Origin: Gracilibacteraceae bacterium
GTDB lineage: Bacteria; Bacillota; Desulfitobacteriia; Desulfitobacteriales; Syntrophobotulaceae
Length of the DNA stretch: 7,130 nucleotides
Assembly (NCBI GenBank): GCA_031263945.1
Contig: JAISEW010000180.1
Span: 1 to 7,130 of the forward strand
Reading direction: 5' to 3'
Positions 1 to 5,975 of this stretch are shown here, piece by piece. The number at the start of each line of letters is the position of its first letter. Positions within the stretch are counted from its first letter, which is position 1. A model generated the notes under the pieces. The model saw only the letters and a list, made by a program, of their open reading frames with translations, was not told the DNA's origin and did no database searches. The translations under genes and the position numbers were made by a program.

Positions 1-29
1 GTAGGGGGTTCAAAATTTTGAACCCCTAC
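1..29. repeat. Near-perfect inverted repeat at the window edge
   Basis: The two arms, GTAGGGGGTTCAAAA and TTTTGAACCCCTAC, are reverse complements except for one extra G in the left arm. Transcribed, this would make a hairpin of about 14 bp with almost no loop. The right arm also overlaps a competing small palindrome (CCCC-TAC-GGGG, 23-33). No T-run follows on the plus strand and the minus-strand continuation lies outside the window, so a terminator role cannot be judged. It may be a dispersed intergenic palindrome like the hairpin repeat at 41-68, but only this copy is visible. Confidence 0.6.
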
Positions 30-40
30 GGGGCAGGAGA

Positions 41-68
41 TGGATTCCGGCATGAAGCCGGAATGACG
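41..68. repeat. Dispersed hairpin repeat, copy 1
   Basis: This 28-base element starts TGGATTCCGGC and ends GCCGGAATGACG. It has perfect 8-base arms (44-51 and 57-64) around a 5-base loop. The same element recurs at 546-573 in the same orientation with one mismatch (27 of 28 identical). The form (short GC-rich palindrome, conserved flanks TGG and GACG, intergenic position) is that of REP-like or MITE-like dispersed repeats seen in many bacterial genomes. No transposase is present to link it to a family. Confidence 0.75.
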
Positions 69-325
69 TAGGGGATGGCTTGCCCGCCTATTAACTGTAA
101 CGACGATTCCCAAGAATACGGCTATTCCGGCAATCATATATTATTTCGGCAATTACGGAGAGCAATTAAGGAGTCGGCGGAAATGAATTCTCTGTCTTAG
201 AAGGAAGCCGCATCCATGCGGATATTTTCCTCGAACATTAGGGACTGTTTACGGCAAAACTGTTTTGGCCGCTGTAGGCAATGACTCTTGTCACCGTGAA
301 ACTGCTGCCTGGCGGAGTAATGTGG
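69..325. other. Intergenic stretch without recognisable gene
   Basis: No homology-like protein, RNA gene or promoter could be recognised here on either strand. The only structures seen are a small palindrome, CCGCA-TCCA-TGCGG (208-221), followed by an AT-rich stretch, and a 22-codon plus-strand ORF (216-284, ATG to TGA). That ORF is preceded by AAGGAAG at 8-base spacing; its product would begin MRIFSSNIRD and hold three cysteines. Nothing else supports it as a gene. A structured RNA cannot be excluded, but no riboswitch consensus was identified. Confidence 0.5.
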
Positions 326-357
326 AAAAAGGCTTTCGGCAAAACGCTGAAAGCCTT
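326..357 (-). terminator. Rho-independent terminator of the tRNA-Arg gene
   Basis: On the minus strand a 9-base stem, AAGGCTTTC with GAAAGCCTT (arms at 349-357 and 329-337), encloses an 11-base loop. It is followed directly by a run of five T (330-326). It starts nine bases beyond the CCA end of the tRNA, so it fits as the intrinsic terminator of that transcript. Any readthrough from the ech operon would also stop here. Confidence 0.88.
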
Positions 358-365
358 GATCTAAC

Positions 366-442
366 TGGCGCGCACATAGGGATTCGAACCCCAGACCCTC
401 TGCTTAGAAGGCAGATGCTCTATCCAACTGAGCTATGTGCGC
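366..442 (-). tRNA. tRNA-Arg, anticodon UCU
   Basis: A complete cloverleaf reads on the minus strand. The 7-bp acceptor stem is GCGCACA (442-436) with TGTGCGC (376-370). The D arm is GCTC-AGTTGGATA-GAGC, the anticodon stem TCTGC/GCAGA has loop CTTCTAA, and the T arm carries TTCGAAT with one G-U pair. The anticodon TCT (408-406) reads AGA and AGG arginine codons. The discriminator base is G (369) and the CCA end is encoded (368-366). A dedicated promoter lies upstream and an intrinsic terminator follows, so the tRNA can be made independently of the ech operon on the same strand. Plus-strand open frames across this gene are artefacts of the tRNA sequence. Confidence 0.97.
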
Positions 443-448
443 ACATAT

Positions 449-485
449 AAAAAACAGCGGCGGCGACCGTTTAGACGCGTCCGCC
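449..485 (-). terminator. Possible weak terminator or attenuator in the tRNA leader
   Basis: On the minus strand GGCGG (485-481) can pair with CCGCC (463-459). Two more pairs are possible inside after a bulge, and six T follow four bases later (454-449). The element lies between the tRNA promoter and the tRNA 5' end. It could stop transcripts running in from echF or reduce tRNA transcription, but the stem is short and the T-run is not adjacent. RNase processing of the leader is an equally good reading. Confidence 0.28.
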
Positions 486-492
486 AAGTCAC

Positions 493-521
493 ATTATAGT
501 ACGGATCCCTCCGTTCGTCAA
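493..521 (-). promoter_or_regulatory. Sigma-70 promoter for tRNA-Arg
   Basis: The -35 box is TTGACG (521-516, 5 of 6 consensus), the spacer is exactly 17 bases (515-499) and the -10 box is TATAAT (498-493, perfect consensus). Transcription should start near 486, giving a leader of about 44 bases before the tRNA. It points away from echF and towards the tRNA, so it separates this gene from the ech operon. Confidence 0.88.
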
Positions 522-545
522 GTTTGGTAAAATATGGCAGAAGTA

Positions 546-573
546 TGGATTCCGGCATAAAGCCGGAATGACG
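546..573. repeat. Dispersed hairpin repeat, copy 2, after echF
   Basis: This is the second copy of the element at 41-68, differing at one base in the loop. The perfect 8-base arms lie at 549-556 and 562-569. It begins 12 bases beyond the echF stop codon. On the ech transcript it would form a stable 3' hairpin, but no T-run follows it. It is therefore better called a REP-like repeat that may protect or loosely terminate the mRNA than a classical intrinsic terminator. Confidence 0.75.
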
Positions 574-585
574 CCGGAGGCACTC

Positions 586-942
586 TCAACTCTCCTTCGC
601 CGGCCCTTGCACCGTTACGATGGCCGCGGATTTATCCGTCATCGGCGCCGTATACTGCCTGACCGTAGTCAAACAGTCGCGCGGGCATACGTCGACGCAG
701 AAATTGCAGACGAGACAGCGCGTGCGGTTGATCGTCCAGACGCGATCCGGGCGCGAGACCTCTATCGCTTCCGTCGGGCAGCGCTTGGCGCACAGATTGC
801 AAAAAATGCAGTTGGCGGGGTCCATTTCGATGGCGCCGCGCGTCAGCGGGTAAAAATCATTTTTGATCACCGGATACATGGCGGTGGCCGGTTTGCCAAA
901 CAGGCTTTTCATCACGGTTTTGCCGATCACGTTAAAAGCCAC
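586..942 (-). CDS. echF: Ech hydrogenase subunit EchF, 2x[4Fe-4S] ferredoxin-like
   Basis: A 118-residue NuoI-like electron-transfer subunit. It is expected to take electrons from reduced ferredoxin on the cytoplasmic side and pass them to EchC. Two complete [4Fe-4S] motifs of the form CxxCxxCxxxCP are visible: Cys45, 48, 51, 55 and Cys76, 79, 82, 86. The N-terminal stretch with KPAT and YP (residues 17-24) is of the kind found before the clusters in EchF and NuoI proteins. The start is GTG, chosen because it begins 11 bases after the echE stop with an AAGGTG-like ribosome binding site upstream; Met11 is the only close alternative. It is the last gene of the operon, ends with TGA, and is followed by a hairpin repeat. 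The identification rests on the motifs plus its position after EchE. Taken alone it could be any NuoI-type ferredoxin. Confidence 0.93.
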   Translation of the reverse strand: MAFNVIGKTVMKSLFGKPATAMYPVIKNDFYPLTRGAIEMDPANCIFCNLCAKRCPTEAIEVSRPDRVWTINRTRCLVCNFCVDVCPRDCLTTVRQYTAPMTDKSAAIVTVQGPAKES

Positions 943-953
943 GCTGATTCACC

Positions 954-2033
954 TTACCTTTCTGTGCAGCTGATGCAGGGATCGATGGTCAGGGCGAGCA
1001 GCGGCACGTCCGCCAGATCGCAGCCGGGGATGATATGCAGCAGGGGGATGAGATTGGCGAAGGTAGGCGTCCGCACGCGAAAACGGTCCAGATATTTCGT
1101 GCCGTTGCCTTTTCCGTAATAAACGGCCTCGCCGCGCGGCTGCTCCAGCCGGGATAAATACTCGCCCTGCGGGCTGCCTTTCACCGGGACCGCCACTTCG
1201 CCGCCGGGCATTTTTTCTATGCATTGGCGAATGATGTCCAGGGACTGATAGATCTCCCGCGCGCGCACCGCGATCCGGGCCTGACAGTCGCCGGCGTTTT
1301 CCGTCACGGGCTCGAACTCCATATCCCCGTAGGCGGCATAACCCAGTTTCCGCGCGTCCATCGCCACGCCGCTGGCCCGCAGCATCGGTCCGACGGCCCC
1401 CAGCTGAAAAGCCTCATCCTTGGTGAGGACGCCCAGACCGACGCAGCGCTTCTGCACGGTGTAATCCCGCATAAACACGTCGGTCAGCGGCCGGATATCT
1501 TTTTCCACATCCTTCAGAACGCCGCCGATCCGCCGCAAGGTGTCGTCATCCACATTTTTCCATAGACCGCCGACCTTGCAGACGCTGAAAATGACGCGCC
1601 CGCCGGTCGTTTCCTCAAAAATATCCAGCACCTTTTCCCGCACGCGCCAGCAGTGCATGAACAGGCTTTCAAAGCCGAAAGCGTCCGCCATGAGCCCCAG
1701 CCAGAGCAAATGGCTGTGGACGCGGGACAACTCCCCCCAGAAAGAGCGCAGATACTTGGCCCTTTCCGGTATTTCCACGCCCATCACCGCCTCTATCGTC
1801 TGGACGTAGCCCTGTCCGTGGATAAAACTGCAAATGCCGCAAATGCGCTCGATAACAAAAGCCATTTCCTGGAAGTCGCGTTTTTCCACCAGTTTTTCCA
1901 GGCCGCGGTGGATAAAGCCGATGGAGGGCACGGCGCCGACTACCTTCTCGTCTTCCAGAATGAGATCCAGATGCAGCGGTTCCGGTAAAACAGGGTGCTG
2001 CGGCCCGAAGGGGATGATCGTTCGTTCGCCCAT
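954..2033 (-). CDS. echE: Ech hydrogenase large subunit EchE, [NiFe] active site
   Basis: A 359-residue catalytic subunit, homologous to NuoD of complex I, that reduces protons to H2 or oxidises H2. Both nickel-binding motifs are intact: RICGICxxxH (Cys65, Cys68, His72) and DPCISC near the end (Cys353, Cys356). These four cysteines are lost in NuoD, so this is a true hydrogenase and not a complex I subunit. The protein ends DPCISCTER, with nothing beyond the point where other [NiFe] large subunits are cleaved. That agrees with what is known of EchE and CooH, which need no maturation protease. The N-terminal region has the usual PQHP and RGLEKL elements. The ATG is preceded by GGAGG at 9-base spacing. 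The ribosome binding site lies inside the open tail that continues the echD frame. Length is typical for EchE. Confidence 0.97.
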   Translation of the reverse strand: MGERTIIPFGPQHPVLPEPLHLDLILEDEKVVGAVPSIGFIHRGLEKLVEKRDFQEMAFVIERICGICSFIHGQGYVQTIEAVMGVEIPERAKYLRSFWGELSRVHSHLLWLGLMADAFGFESLFMHCWRVREKVLDIFEETTGGRVIFSVCKVGGLWKNVDDDTLRRIGGVLKDVEKDIRPLTDVFMRDYTVQKRCVGLGVLTKDEAFQLGAVGPMLRASGVAMDARKLGYAAYGDMEFEPVTENAGDCQARIAVRAREIYQSLDIIRQCIEKMPGGEVAVPVKGSPQGEYLSRLEQPRGEAVYYGKGNGTKYLDRFRVRTPTFANLIPLLHIIPGCDLADVPLLALTIDPCISCTER

Positions 2034-2034
2034 C

Positions 2035-2172
2035 TCAGTTTCCCTCCCCGTCCGCCGGTTTTTTCAAATTGATCGGCGCTTTTTCTTCCACAACCGTTTC
2101 CGGCTCAGCCGGCGCCGCCTCCGGCTTTGGTTCTTCCGCCGCGGCCGGTTTTTTCAGGTCGATCGGCGTCTA
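2035..2172 (-). other. Open 44-codon continuation of echD beyond an in-frame TAG
   Basis: After the echD TAG (2172-2170) the same frame runs on for 44 codons (2169-2038) to a TGA at 2037-2035, a single base before the echE ATG. The encoded stretch is rich in Pro, Ala, Glu and Lys, like the last 15 or so residues of EchD before the stop. It contains two copies of a motif: PIDLKKPA just after the TAG and PINLKKPA near the end. The copies share most bases (about 2143-2169 and 2053-2079). The second copy has an AAA lysine codon where the first has TAG. This looks like protein-coding sequence, probably the original C-terminal tail of EchD. Whether it is translated cannot be seen. Confidence 0.72.
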
Positions 2173-2562
2173 CTCCGCGACGGCCGCCTGCTTCACCGGC
2201 GTCTTTTTCACCGGCGCCGCCACCTCGGCAAAAGCCCTGGGTTTAGCCGTCTCGTACAGCGTGCCGCCAAAATCGATGGCCATGCCGGTAAATTCCACGC
2301 CGTAGAGTTCCGAAATCTCGTTTTCATAAAGCACGGCCGCCAGGAACACGCCGCTGACGCTGGGCACGGCCCCGTCCGTTTCGGCCGGTATTCGGTACTG
2401 CTCTATAGAAAGATCCTGTTTTTCAAACGTATAAATTATGAACATTTCCGATGGAGTTTTCACGCAATGCATCTGGGCGAACCGGTAACCCAGCGCTTTA
2501 TTCCGCTGCGCGATCTCGACGACCTCCGTTTTGACCGCCGGAAAAAAAACCTGCGGGTCCAT
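2170..2562 (-). CDS. echD: Ech hydrogenase subunit EchD (NuoC-like), tail cut by TAG
   Basis: A 130-residue NuoC-like subunit that in Ech complexes sits with EchC, EchE and EchF on the cytoplasmic arm and binds no metal. The family signature is visible as ENEISELYGVEF (residues 80-91). The start is the ATG overlapping the echC stop (TAATG), with AAAGGTGG about 8 bases upstream. A longer open frame reaching to 2718 reads through echC out of frame and is rejected. From about residue 113 the protein becomes a Pro/Ala/Lys-rich tail, interrupted by TAG although the frame stays open for 44 further codons up to echE. The folded domain lies wholly before the stop, so the shortened protein is probably functional. 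The gap to echE (136 bases) is far larger than any other in the operon, which supports a later origin for the TAG. Confidence 0.9.
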   Translation of the reverse strand: MDPQVFFPAVKTEVVEIAQRNKALGYRFAQMHCVKTPSEMFIIYTFEKQDLSIEQYRIPAETDGAVPSVSGVFLAAVLYENEISELYGVEFTGMAIDFGGTLYETAKPRAFAEVAAPVKKTPVKQAAVAE

Positions 2563-2999
2563 TAGCTTGCCACCTTTCCTTTTTCCCCGTATTTGGCCTC
2601 CAGCACGCCCAGACCCAGCACCACGCCGTCGATAATCGCCTCCGGCCGCGCCGCGCATCCCGGCACGTAGACGTCCACCGGGATGACCGTGTCCACGCCG
2701 CCGCTGACATTGTAACATTCGCGGAAAACCCCGCCGGAAGCGGCGCAGGCCCCGATGGCGACGACCACCTTCGGCTCGGCCATCTGGTCGTAAATATTTT
2801 TGATGACCGCCTTGTTCTGCTCGTTCACGGAACCGGTCACCACGAAAATATCCGCGTGTTTGGGATTACCGATATTCAAAACGCCGAAACGCTCCACGTC
2901 ATAAACCGGCGTCAGGCAGGCCAGCACCTCGATGTCGCAGCCGTTGCAGCTTGAGGCGTCGTAATGCACCAGCCAGGGAGATTTTGGTAAAAAAGACAT
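2562..2999 (-). CDS. echC: Ech hydrogenase small subunit EchC, proximal [4Fe-4S]
   Basis: A 145-residue small subunit, homologous to NuoB, holding the single [4Fe-4S] cluster next to the Ni-Fe site. The four expected ligands are present: CNGCDIE (Cys18, Cys21), GACAASGG (Cys85) and VPGCAARPEAI (Cys115). The proline usual after the last cysteine in this family is Ala116 here, a minor change. There is no twin-arginine signal, as expected for a cytoplasmic-facing group 4 hydrogenase. The ATG follows echB by 15 bases with GAGGTG about 8 bases upstream. The TAA stop overlaps the echD ATG by one base, which suggests translational coupling. CooL and MbhJ are close relatives; the surrounding gene order decides for EchC. 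Confidence 0.96.
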   Translation of the reverse strand: MSFLPKSPWLVHYDASSCNGCDIEVLACLTPVYDVERFGVLNIGNPKHADIFVVTGSVNEQNKAVIKNIYDQMAEPKVVVAIGACAASGGVFRECYNVSGGVDTVIPVDVYVPGCAARPEAIIDGVVLGLGVLEAKYGEKGKVAS

Positions 3000-3014
3000 T
3001 TTATTACACCTCGC

Positions 3015-3875
3015 TTATCTGAACGCCAGAAGGACGACGTTGCTCACGCCCAGCACGAGCGTGACGGCCCAGGAACTGGCGAGAGCGTGCTGCCATTTCA
3101 GGCGCGCGTTATTGTTGTCTATAAACACTTCCAGGAAATAGGCGGCCAGCGTCACTATGACGGCCACGACCGGGACCGGGGCAAAAAACAGGTAGACCAT
3201 GCCTAAGAGGAACACGTTTTCATACCAATGCGCTATCTCGATCAGAGCCAGATCGCGGCCGGAAAACTCCGTCGTGAGCCCGCGCACGATCTCCTGATGC
3301 GCGTGATGGGACATGGAGATGTCAAAAGGGGATTTGCGGAACTTGATCGTCAGGATGAAGAGAAAACCCAGGAAGATGAACGGCAGATGCAAAAAGAGCA
3401 TCCCGTCGTGCCGCGCGATATCCACGGAGCTGAAACTGCCCGTCGCCATATACATCCCGACTACGGTCAGGATGACCATCGGTTCGTAAGACACCATCTG
3501 GATCATTTCCCGCTCCGCGCCGATATGGGCATAGGGGGAAAACGTGGAATACGCCGCGACGATCAGGAACACGCTGGCCAAAGTCAGCGCGAAAACCGCC
3601 AGGAGCAGGTCGCCGCCGCCGAACAAGATGCAGCCCGCGATGACCACGAAGACGAAAAACCCGAGGATATATACTTTTTGCTGCCGGTTGACCACGATGT
3701 TCTCTTTTTGCCAGAGTTTCAGCACATCGTAAAAAGGCTGCAGGAGCGGAGGGCCATAGCGGCCCTGCATCCGGGCCGAGACGACCCGGTCCGCGCCGGC
3801 CAGAAGGCCGCCCACTACCGGCGCCGCCGCCAGATAGATCAGGATCCCGATCACGGTTGCCGCCGTCACGTCCAT
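3015..3875 (-). CDS. echB: Ech hydrogenase membrane subunit EchB (NuoH-like)
   Basis: A 286-residue polytopic membrane protein of the NuoH family that joins the hydrogenase arm to the ion-pumping subunit. Family motifs seen in order: RMQGRYGPPLLQPFYD (35-50), GAEREMIQMVSYEP (119-132), KFRKSPFD (178-185) and the acidic stretch from EIVRGL to HWYE (195-219), which corresponds to the conserved charged loop near the quinone-like site of NuoH. Several hydrophobic segments are evident, including 69-110, 133-146, 162-177, 220-250 and 267-285. The ATG overlaps the echA stop (TAATG), with a G-rich ribosome binding site inside the end of echA. Its order after a NuoL-like gene and before a NuoB-like gene is that of ech operons. 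Related NuoH-like subunits are CooK, HycD and MbhM. Confidence 0.95.
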   Translation of the reverse strand: MDVTAATVIGILIYLAAAPVVGGLLAGADRVVSARMQGRYGPPLLQPFYDVLKLWQKENIVVNRQQKVYILGFFVFVVIAGCILFGGGDLLLAVFALTLASVFLIVAAYSTFSPYAHIGAEREMIQMVSYEPMVILTVVGMYMATGSFSSVDIARHDGMLFLHLPFIFLGFLFILTIKFRKSPFDISMSHHAHQEIVRGLTTEFSGRDLALIEIAHWYENVFLLGMVYLFFAPVPVVAVIVTLAAYFLEVFIDNNNARLKWQHALASSWAVTLVLGVSNVVLLAFR

Positions 3876-5773
3876 TATACCACCACCCCCAACATTATGA
3901 TGATCAGAATAAGCGTCGAGAGCACTCCCAGCGGAAAGAGACGGCTCTCGCCAAAAATGCCCTGCAGATAAAGGCTTTTCAGGGATATCTGTATATCCTG
4001 CCCCATGGCGCCGTGAAATTTCTCTTTTTCCGCCAGATTGGCCCCGGCCAGGTATTGCGGCCGGAAATGCCTCTCCCGTTTGCCGGGAAAAACGAGCGGC
4101 ACGGTCAGCACGACGACCGTCGCCATCATGATCAGCAAAGTGGCGATATTATTCATATCTTGCCAGTATATCTGGCGGTATGTTTCGAAGATAAACGGTT
4201 CCAGCACATATTTCGATATCAGCGGAAATAAAACGCACACGCCCGCCGTCATGACCGAAAGCACGGCCAGCGTGAGGGCCTGAGTGCGCGGCACATGCGT
4301 CTCCACGTTTTCGGGCGCGGATTTGACGATCAGGATCTTGCCCAGCCATTTGACCCAGAACATCAGAGTCACCGCGCTGCCGAAGGCCACGAATATGGTC
4401 AGGATCGGGTTGGCGTCCACGAGGCCCTCCAAAGTGGCCCATTTGCTGATTAGCATCCCGAAAGGCGCGAGAAACATGCCCGCGATGCCGACGACCATGC
4501 CGGCCGCCACGCGCGGCAGATAACCCGCCAGACCGTCCATGGACTCGATGCGCCGGCTGCCGATGACATGCTCCGCCGTGCCGACGGAAAGGAACAGCAG
4601 AGACTTGGCGATGGCGTGGAAGATGACGAGCATCACCGCGGCCCAGGCGAGCTTGTGGTTGCCGATGCCGGCGCAGACGATGATGAGGCCGAGATTGGCG
4701 ATCGTGGAGTAGGCCAAGACGCGTTTGGCGTCGTTTTGCGATATAGCCATGCAGGAGGTGAGCAGGAACGTGACCGCGCCCACCAGCGCGACAAAAAGCC
4801 CGACGGTTTTACCGCCGTCGACATAGGCGAAGACCGGCGAAAGGCGGATCACGAGATAAACGCCCGCTTTTACCATAGTGCTGGAATGCAGCAAGGCGGA
4901 AACCGGCGTCGGCGCCACCATCGCCCCCAAAAGCCAGGCACTGAACGGCATCTGCGCCGATTTGGTCAGACCGGCAAAAGCGAGGAGGGCCACAGGCAGA
5001 AGCACCGCGCCGCCCGGCAGGTCATGCAATTCGCTCAGCGATATGGTATGGGCGTTCAAGGTCAGAAAGAACAAGGCGGCGGAAAAAGCCAGACCGCCGC
5101 ACAGGTTGAGTTTCAGGGCGAGGAAGGAGTTGCGCACGGCGACGGCGTCCCGCCCGTAACCGATGAGGAAGAAGGAGCAGAACGTCGTGACTTCCCAGAA
5201 GAAAAAGAGCCACACGAGGTTATTGGCGAAAATAAGACCGTTCATCGCGCCGAGGAAGGCGAAGACGATGAAGAAAAAGAAATTCGAGCGATCGGGCACG
5301 TCCTCGTGATGGCGGTGATATTCCTCCATGTAACCGAGGGCGAAAAAGGCTATCAGGCTGCCGATAACGCCGATAATAAGCGTCATAACGACGGAAAGAT
5401 TGTCCGCGAACAAATTGTTTTCCGCGTGTACGGTATTCGCCAGCCAGACTTCATAAACGACGGTCATGATCAGCCCGGCCAGCATGAGCGCCATCGCCAG
5501 ATATTGTTTGCGCCGGAGGGAAATGACCGTGACGATAACGCCCAATGCGAGTTCCGCCGCAAAAATAAGCAAATCGACCGCGTGACCGCCGGCCGCGAAA
5601 TACACCGGCGCTCCGCGGCCCAAGACCAGCGCCGCCAAGATGATCGACGCCGCCGCGATCACGGCGGCGGAGACGCTGACCACGGTCTGACGCGCCCGCC
5701 CCTTGGGCGCTGCCAAGAGCAGGAAAGCGACCGCCGCCGGGAACAGGATCAGGAACAGCAACAAGGCTTGCAT
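3875..5773 (-). CDS. echA: Ech hydrogenase ion-pumping membrane subunit EchA (NuoL-like)
   Basis: A 632-residue antiporter-like membrane subunit of the NuoL/MrpA superfamily, the likely site of proton or sodium translocation driven by electron flow. Key residues of the family are visible: Glu194 in the segment ending FFFWEVTTF, Lys271 in GLTKSAQMPFSAWL, the HSSTMVKAGVYL block (His295, Lys302) and Lys390 in HAIAKSLLFL. Many hydrophobic helices run from residue 3 to about 560. A soluble stretch of roughly 40 residues follows, and a last helix spans about 613-632. The length suits EchA and argues against the much larger CooM. The ATG is the only plausible start because an in-frame stop lies just upstream. 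The ribosome binding site is weak: AAGGGG is 14 bases away and a GAG is nearer. It is first in the operon, 41 bases below a strong promoter. Confidence 0.95.
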   Translation of the reverse strand: MQALLLFLILFPAAVAFLLLAAPKGRARQTVVSVSAAVIAAASIILAALVLGRGAPVYFAAGGHAVDLLIFAAELALGVIVTVISLRRKQYLAMALMLAGLIMTVVYEVWLANTVHAENNLFADNLSVVMTLIIGVIGSLIAFFALGYMEEYHRHHEDVPDRSNFFFFIVFAFLGAMNGLIFANNLVWLFFFWEVTTFCSFFLIGYGRDAVAVRNSFLALKLNLCGGLAFSAALFFLTLNAHTISLSELHDLPGGAVLLPVALLAFAGLTKSAQMPFSAWLLGAMVAPTPVSALLHSSTMVKAGVYLVIRLSPVFAYVDGGKTVGLFVALVGAVTFLLTSCMAISQNDAKRVLAYSTIANLGLIIVCAGIGNHKLAWAAVMLVIFHAIAKSLLFLSVGTAEHVIGSRRIESMDGLAGYLPRVAAGMVVGIAGMFLAPFGMLISKWATLEGLVDANPILTIFVAFGSAVTLMFWVKWLGKILIVKSAPENVETHVPRTQALTLAVLSVMTAGVCVLFPLISKYVLEPFIFETYRQIYWQDMNNIATLLIMMATVVVLTVPLVFPGKRERHFRPQYLAGANLAEKEKFHGAMGQDIQISLKSLYLQGIFGESRLFPLGVLSTLILIIIMLGVVV

Positions 5774-5813
5774 ATTGGCACACTCAACCCCTTATTATTT
5801 TAGTACACCTCTT

Positions 5814-5842
5814 ATTATAAATTGCCGTGGCTATAATTTCAA
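5814..5842 (-). promoter_or_regulatory. Sigma-70 promoter of the ech operon
   Basis: The -35 box is TTGAAA (5842-5837, 5 of 6), the spacer is 17 bases (5836-5820) and the -10 box is TATAAT (5819-5814, perfect). Transcription should begin near 5807, leaving a 5' leader of about 33 bases before the echA ATG. The nearly ideal boxes suggest high basal expression unless a repressor acts. The 8-mer ATAATAAG occurs twice, 20 bases apart: across the -10 region (5818-5811) and in the leader (5798-5791). Confidence 0.87.
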
Positions 5843-5855
5843 CCAATTTGATTGG
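5843..5855. promoter_or_regulatory. Small palindrome next to the ech -35 box, possible operator
   Basis: CCAAT-TTG-ATTGG is a perfect inverted repeat with 5-base arms directly upstream of the -35 hexamer. This is a common place for an activator or repressor half-site pair. The arms are short and AT-containing, so chance is a fair alternative. No regulator gene lies nearby to pair with it. Confidence 0.3.
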
Positions 5856-5975
5856 AAAATTGCGTTTTCCGGGTTAAAAAACTGCTTTATATGTTCATTT
5901 TCCTTGAGTATTAGAGAAAACTTTCACAACTGGCGGGGGAATTTCATAATTTGCCCCAGGCCGCGTCTGAAATCC

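Noticed and set aside
208..230. Plus-strand hairpin CCGCA-TCCA-TGCGG followed by ATATTTTCC as a terminator
   Set aside because: The stem is only five pairs, the T-run is short and broken, and no gene on the plus strand leads into it.
265..450. A 61-codon plus-strand open frame over the tRNA
   Set aside because: Its C-terminal half (IGIRTPDPLL and onward) is the familiar false translation of the strand opposite a tRNA gene.
2563..2718. Upstream extension of echD by 52 codons
   Set aside because: It would read through echC in another frame and gives an arginine/glycine-rich sequence without family resemblance. The ATG at 2562 has a good ribosome site and the NuoC-like sequence begins there.
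3228..3971. A 247-codon plus-strand open frame opposite echB
   Set aside because: The same kind of antisense shadow; echB carries clear NuoH-family motifs across the whole stretch.
586..5773. Complex I (nuo) fragment or CO-linked (coo) hydrogenase instead of Ech
   Set aside because: EchE keeps all four Ni-ligand cysteines, which NuoD lacks. The NuoL-like subunit is 632 residues rather than the very long CooM, and the six-gene order without extra membrane subunits matches ech.
4568..5803. A 411-codon plus-strand open frame opposite echA, with a very polar product rich in Arg, Asp, Glu, His and Gln
   Set aside because: It is the antisense of a hydrophobic membrane protein with GC-rich third positions, which routinely leaves a long polar shadow frame. 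The composition is unlike a folded protein, and echA on the other strand is well supported by conserved motifs.
5936..5960. GGGG...CCCC inverted repeat as terminator of the lipoprotein gene
   Set aside because: Only four G-C pairs can form and inner bases mismatch; no T-run follows on the minus strand. No convincing terminator was found between the lipoprotein gene and the ech promoter.
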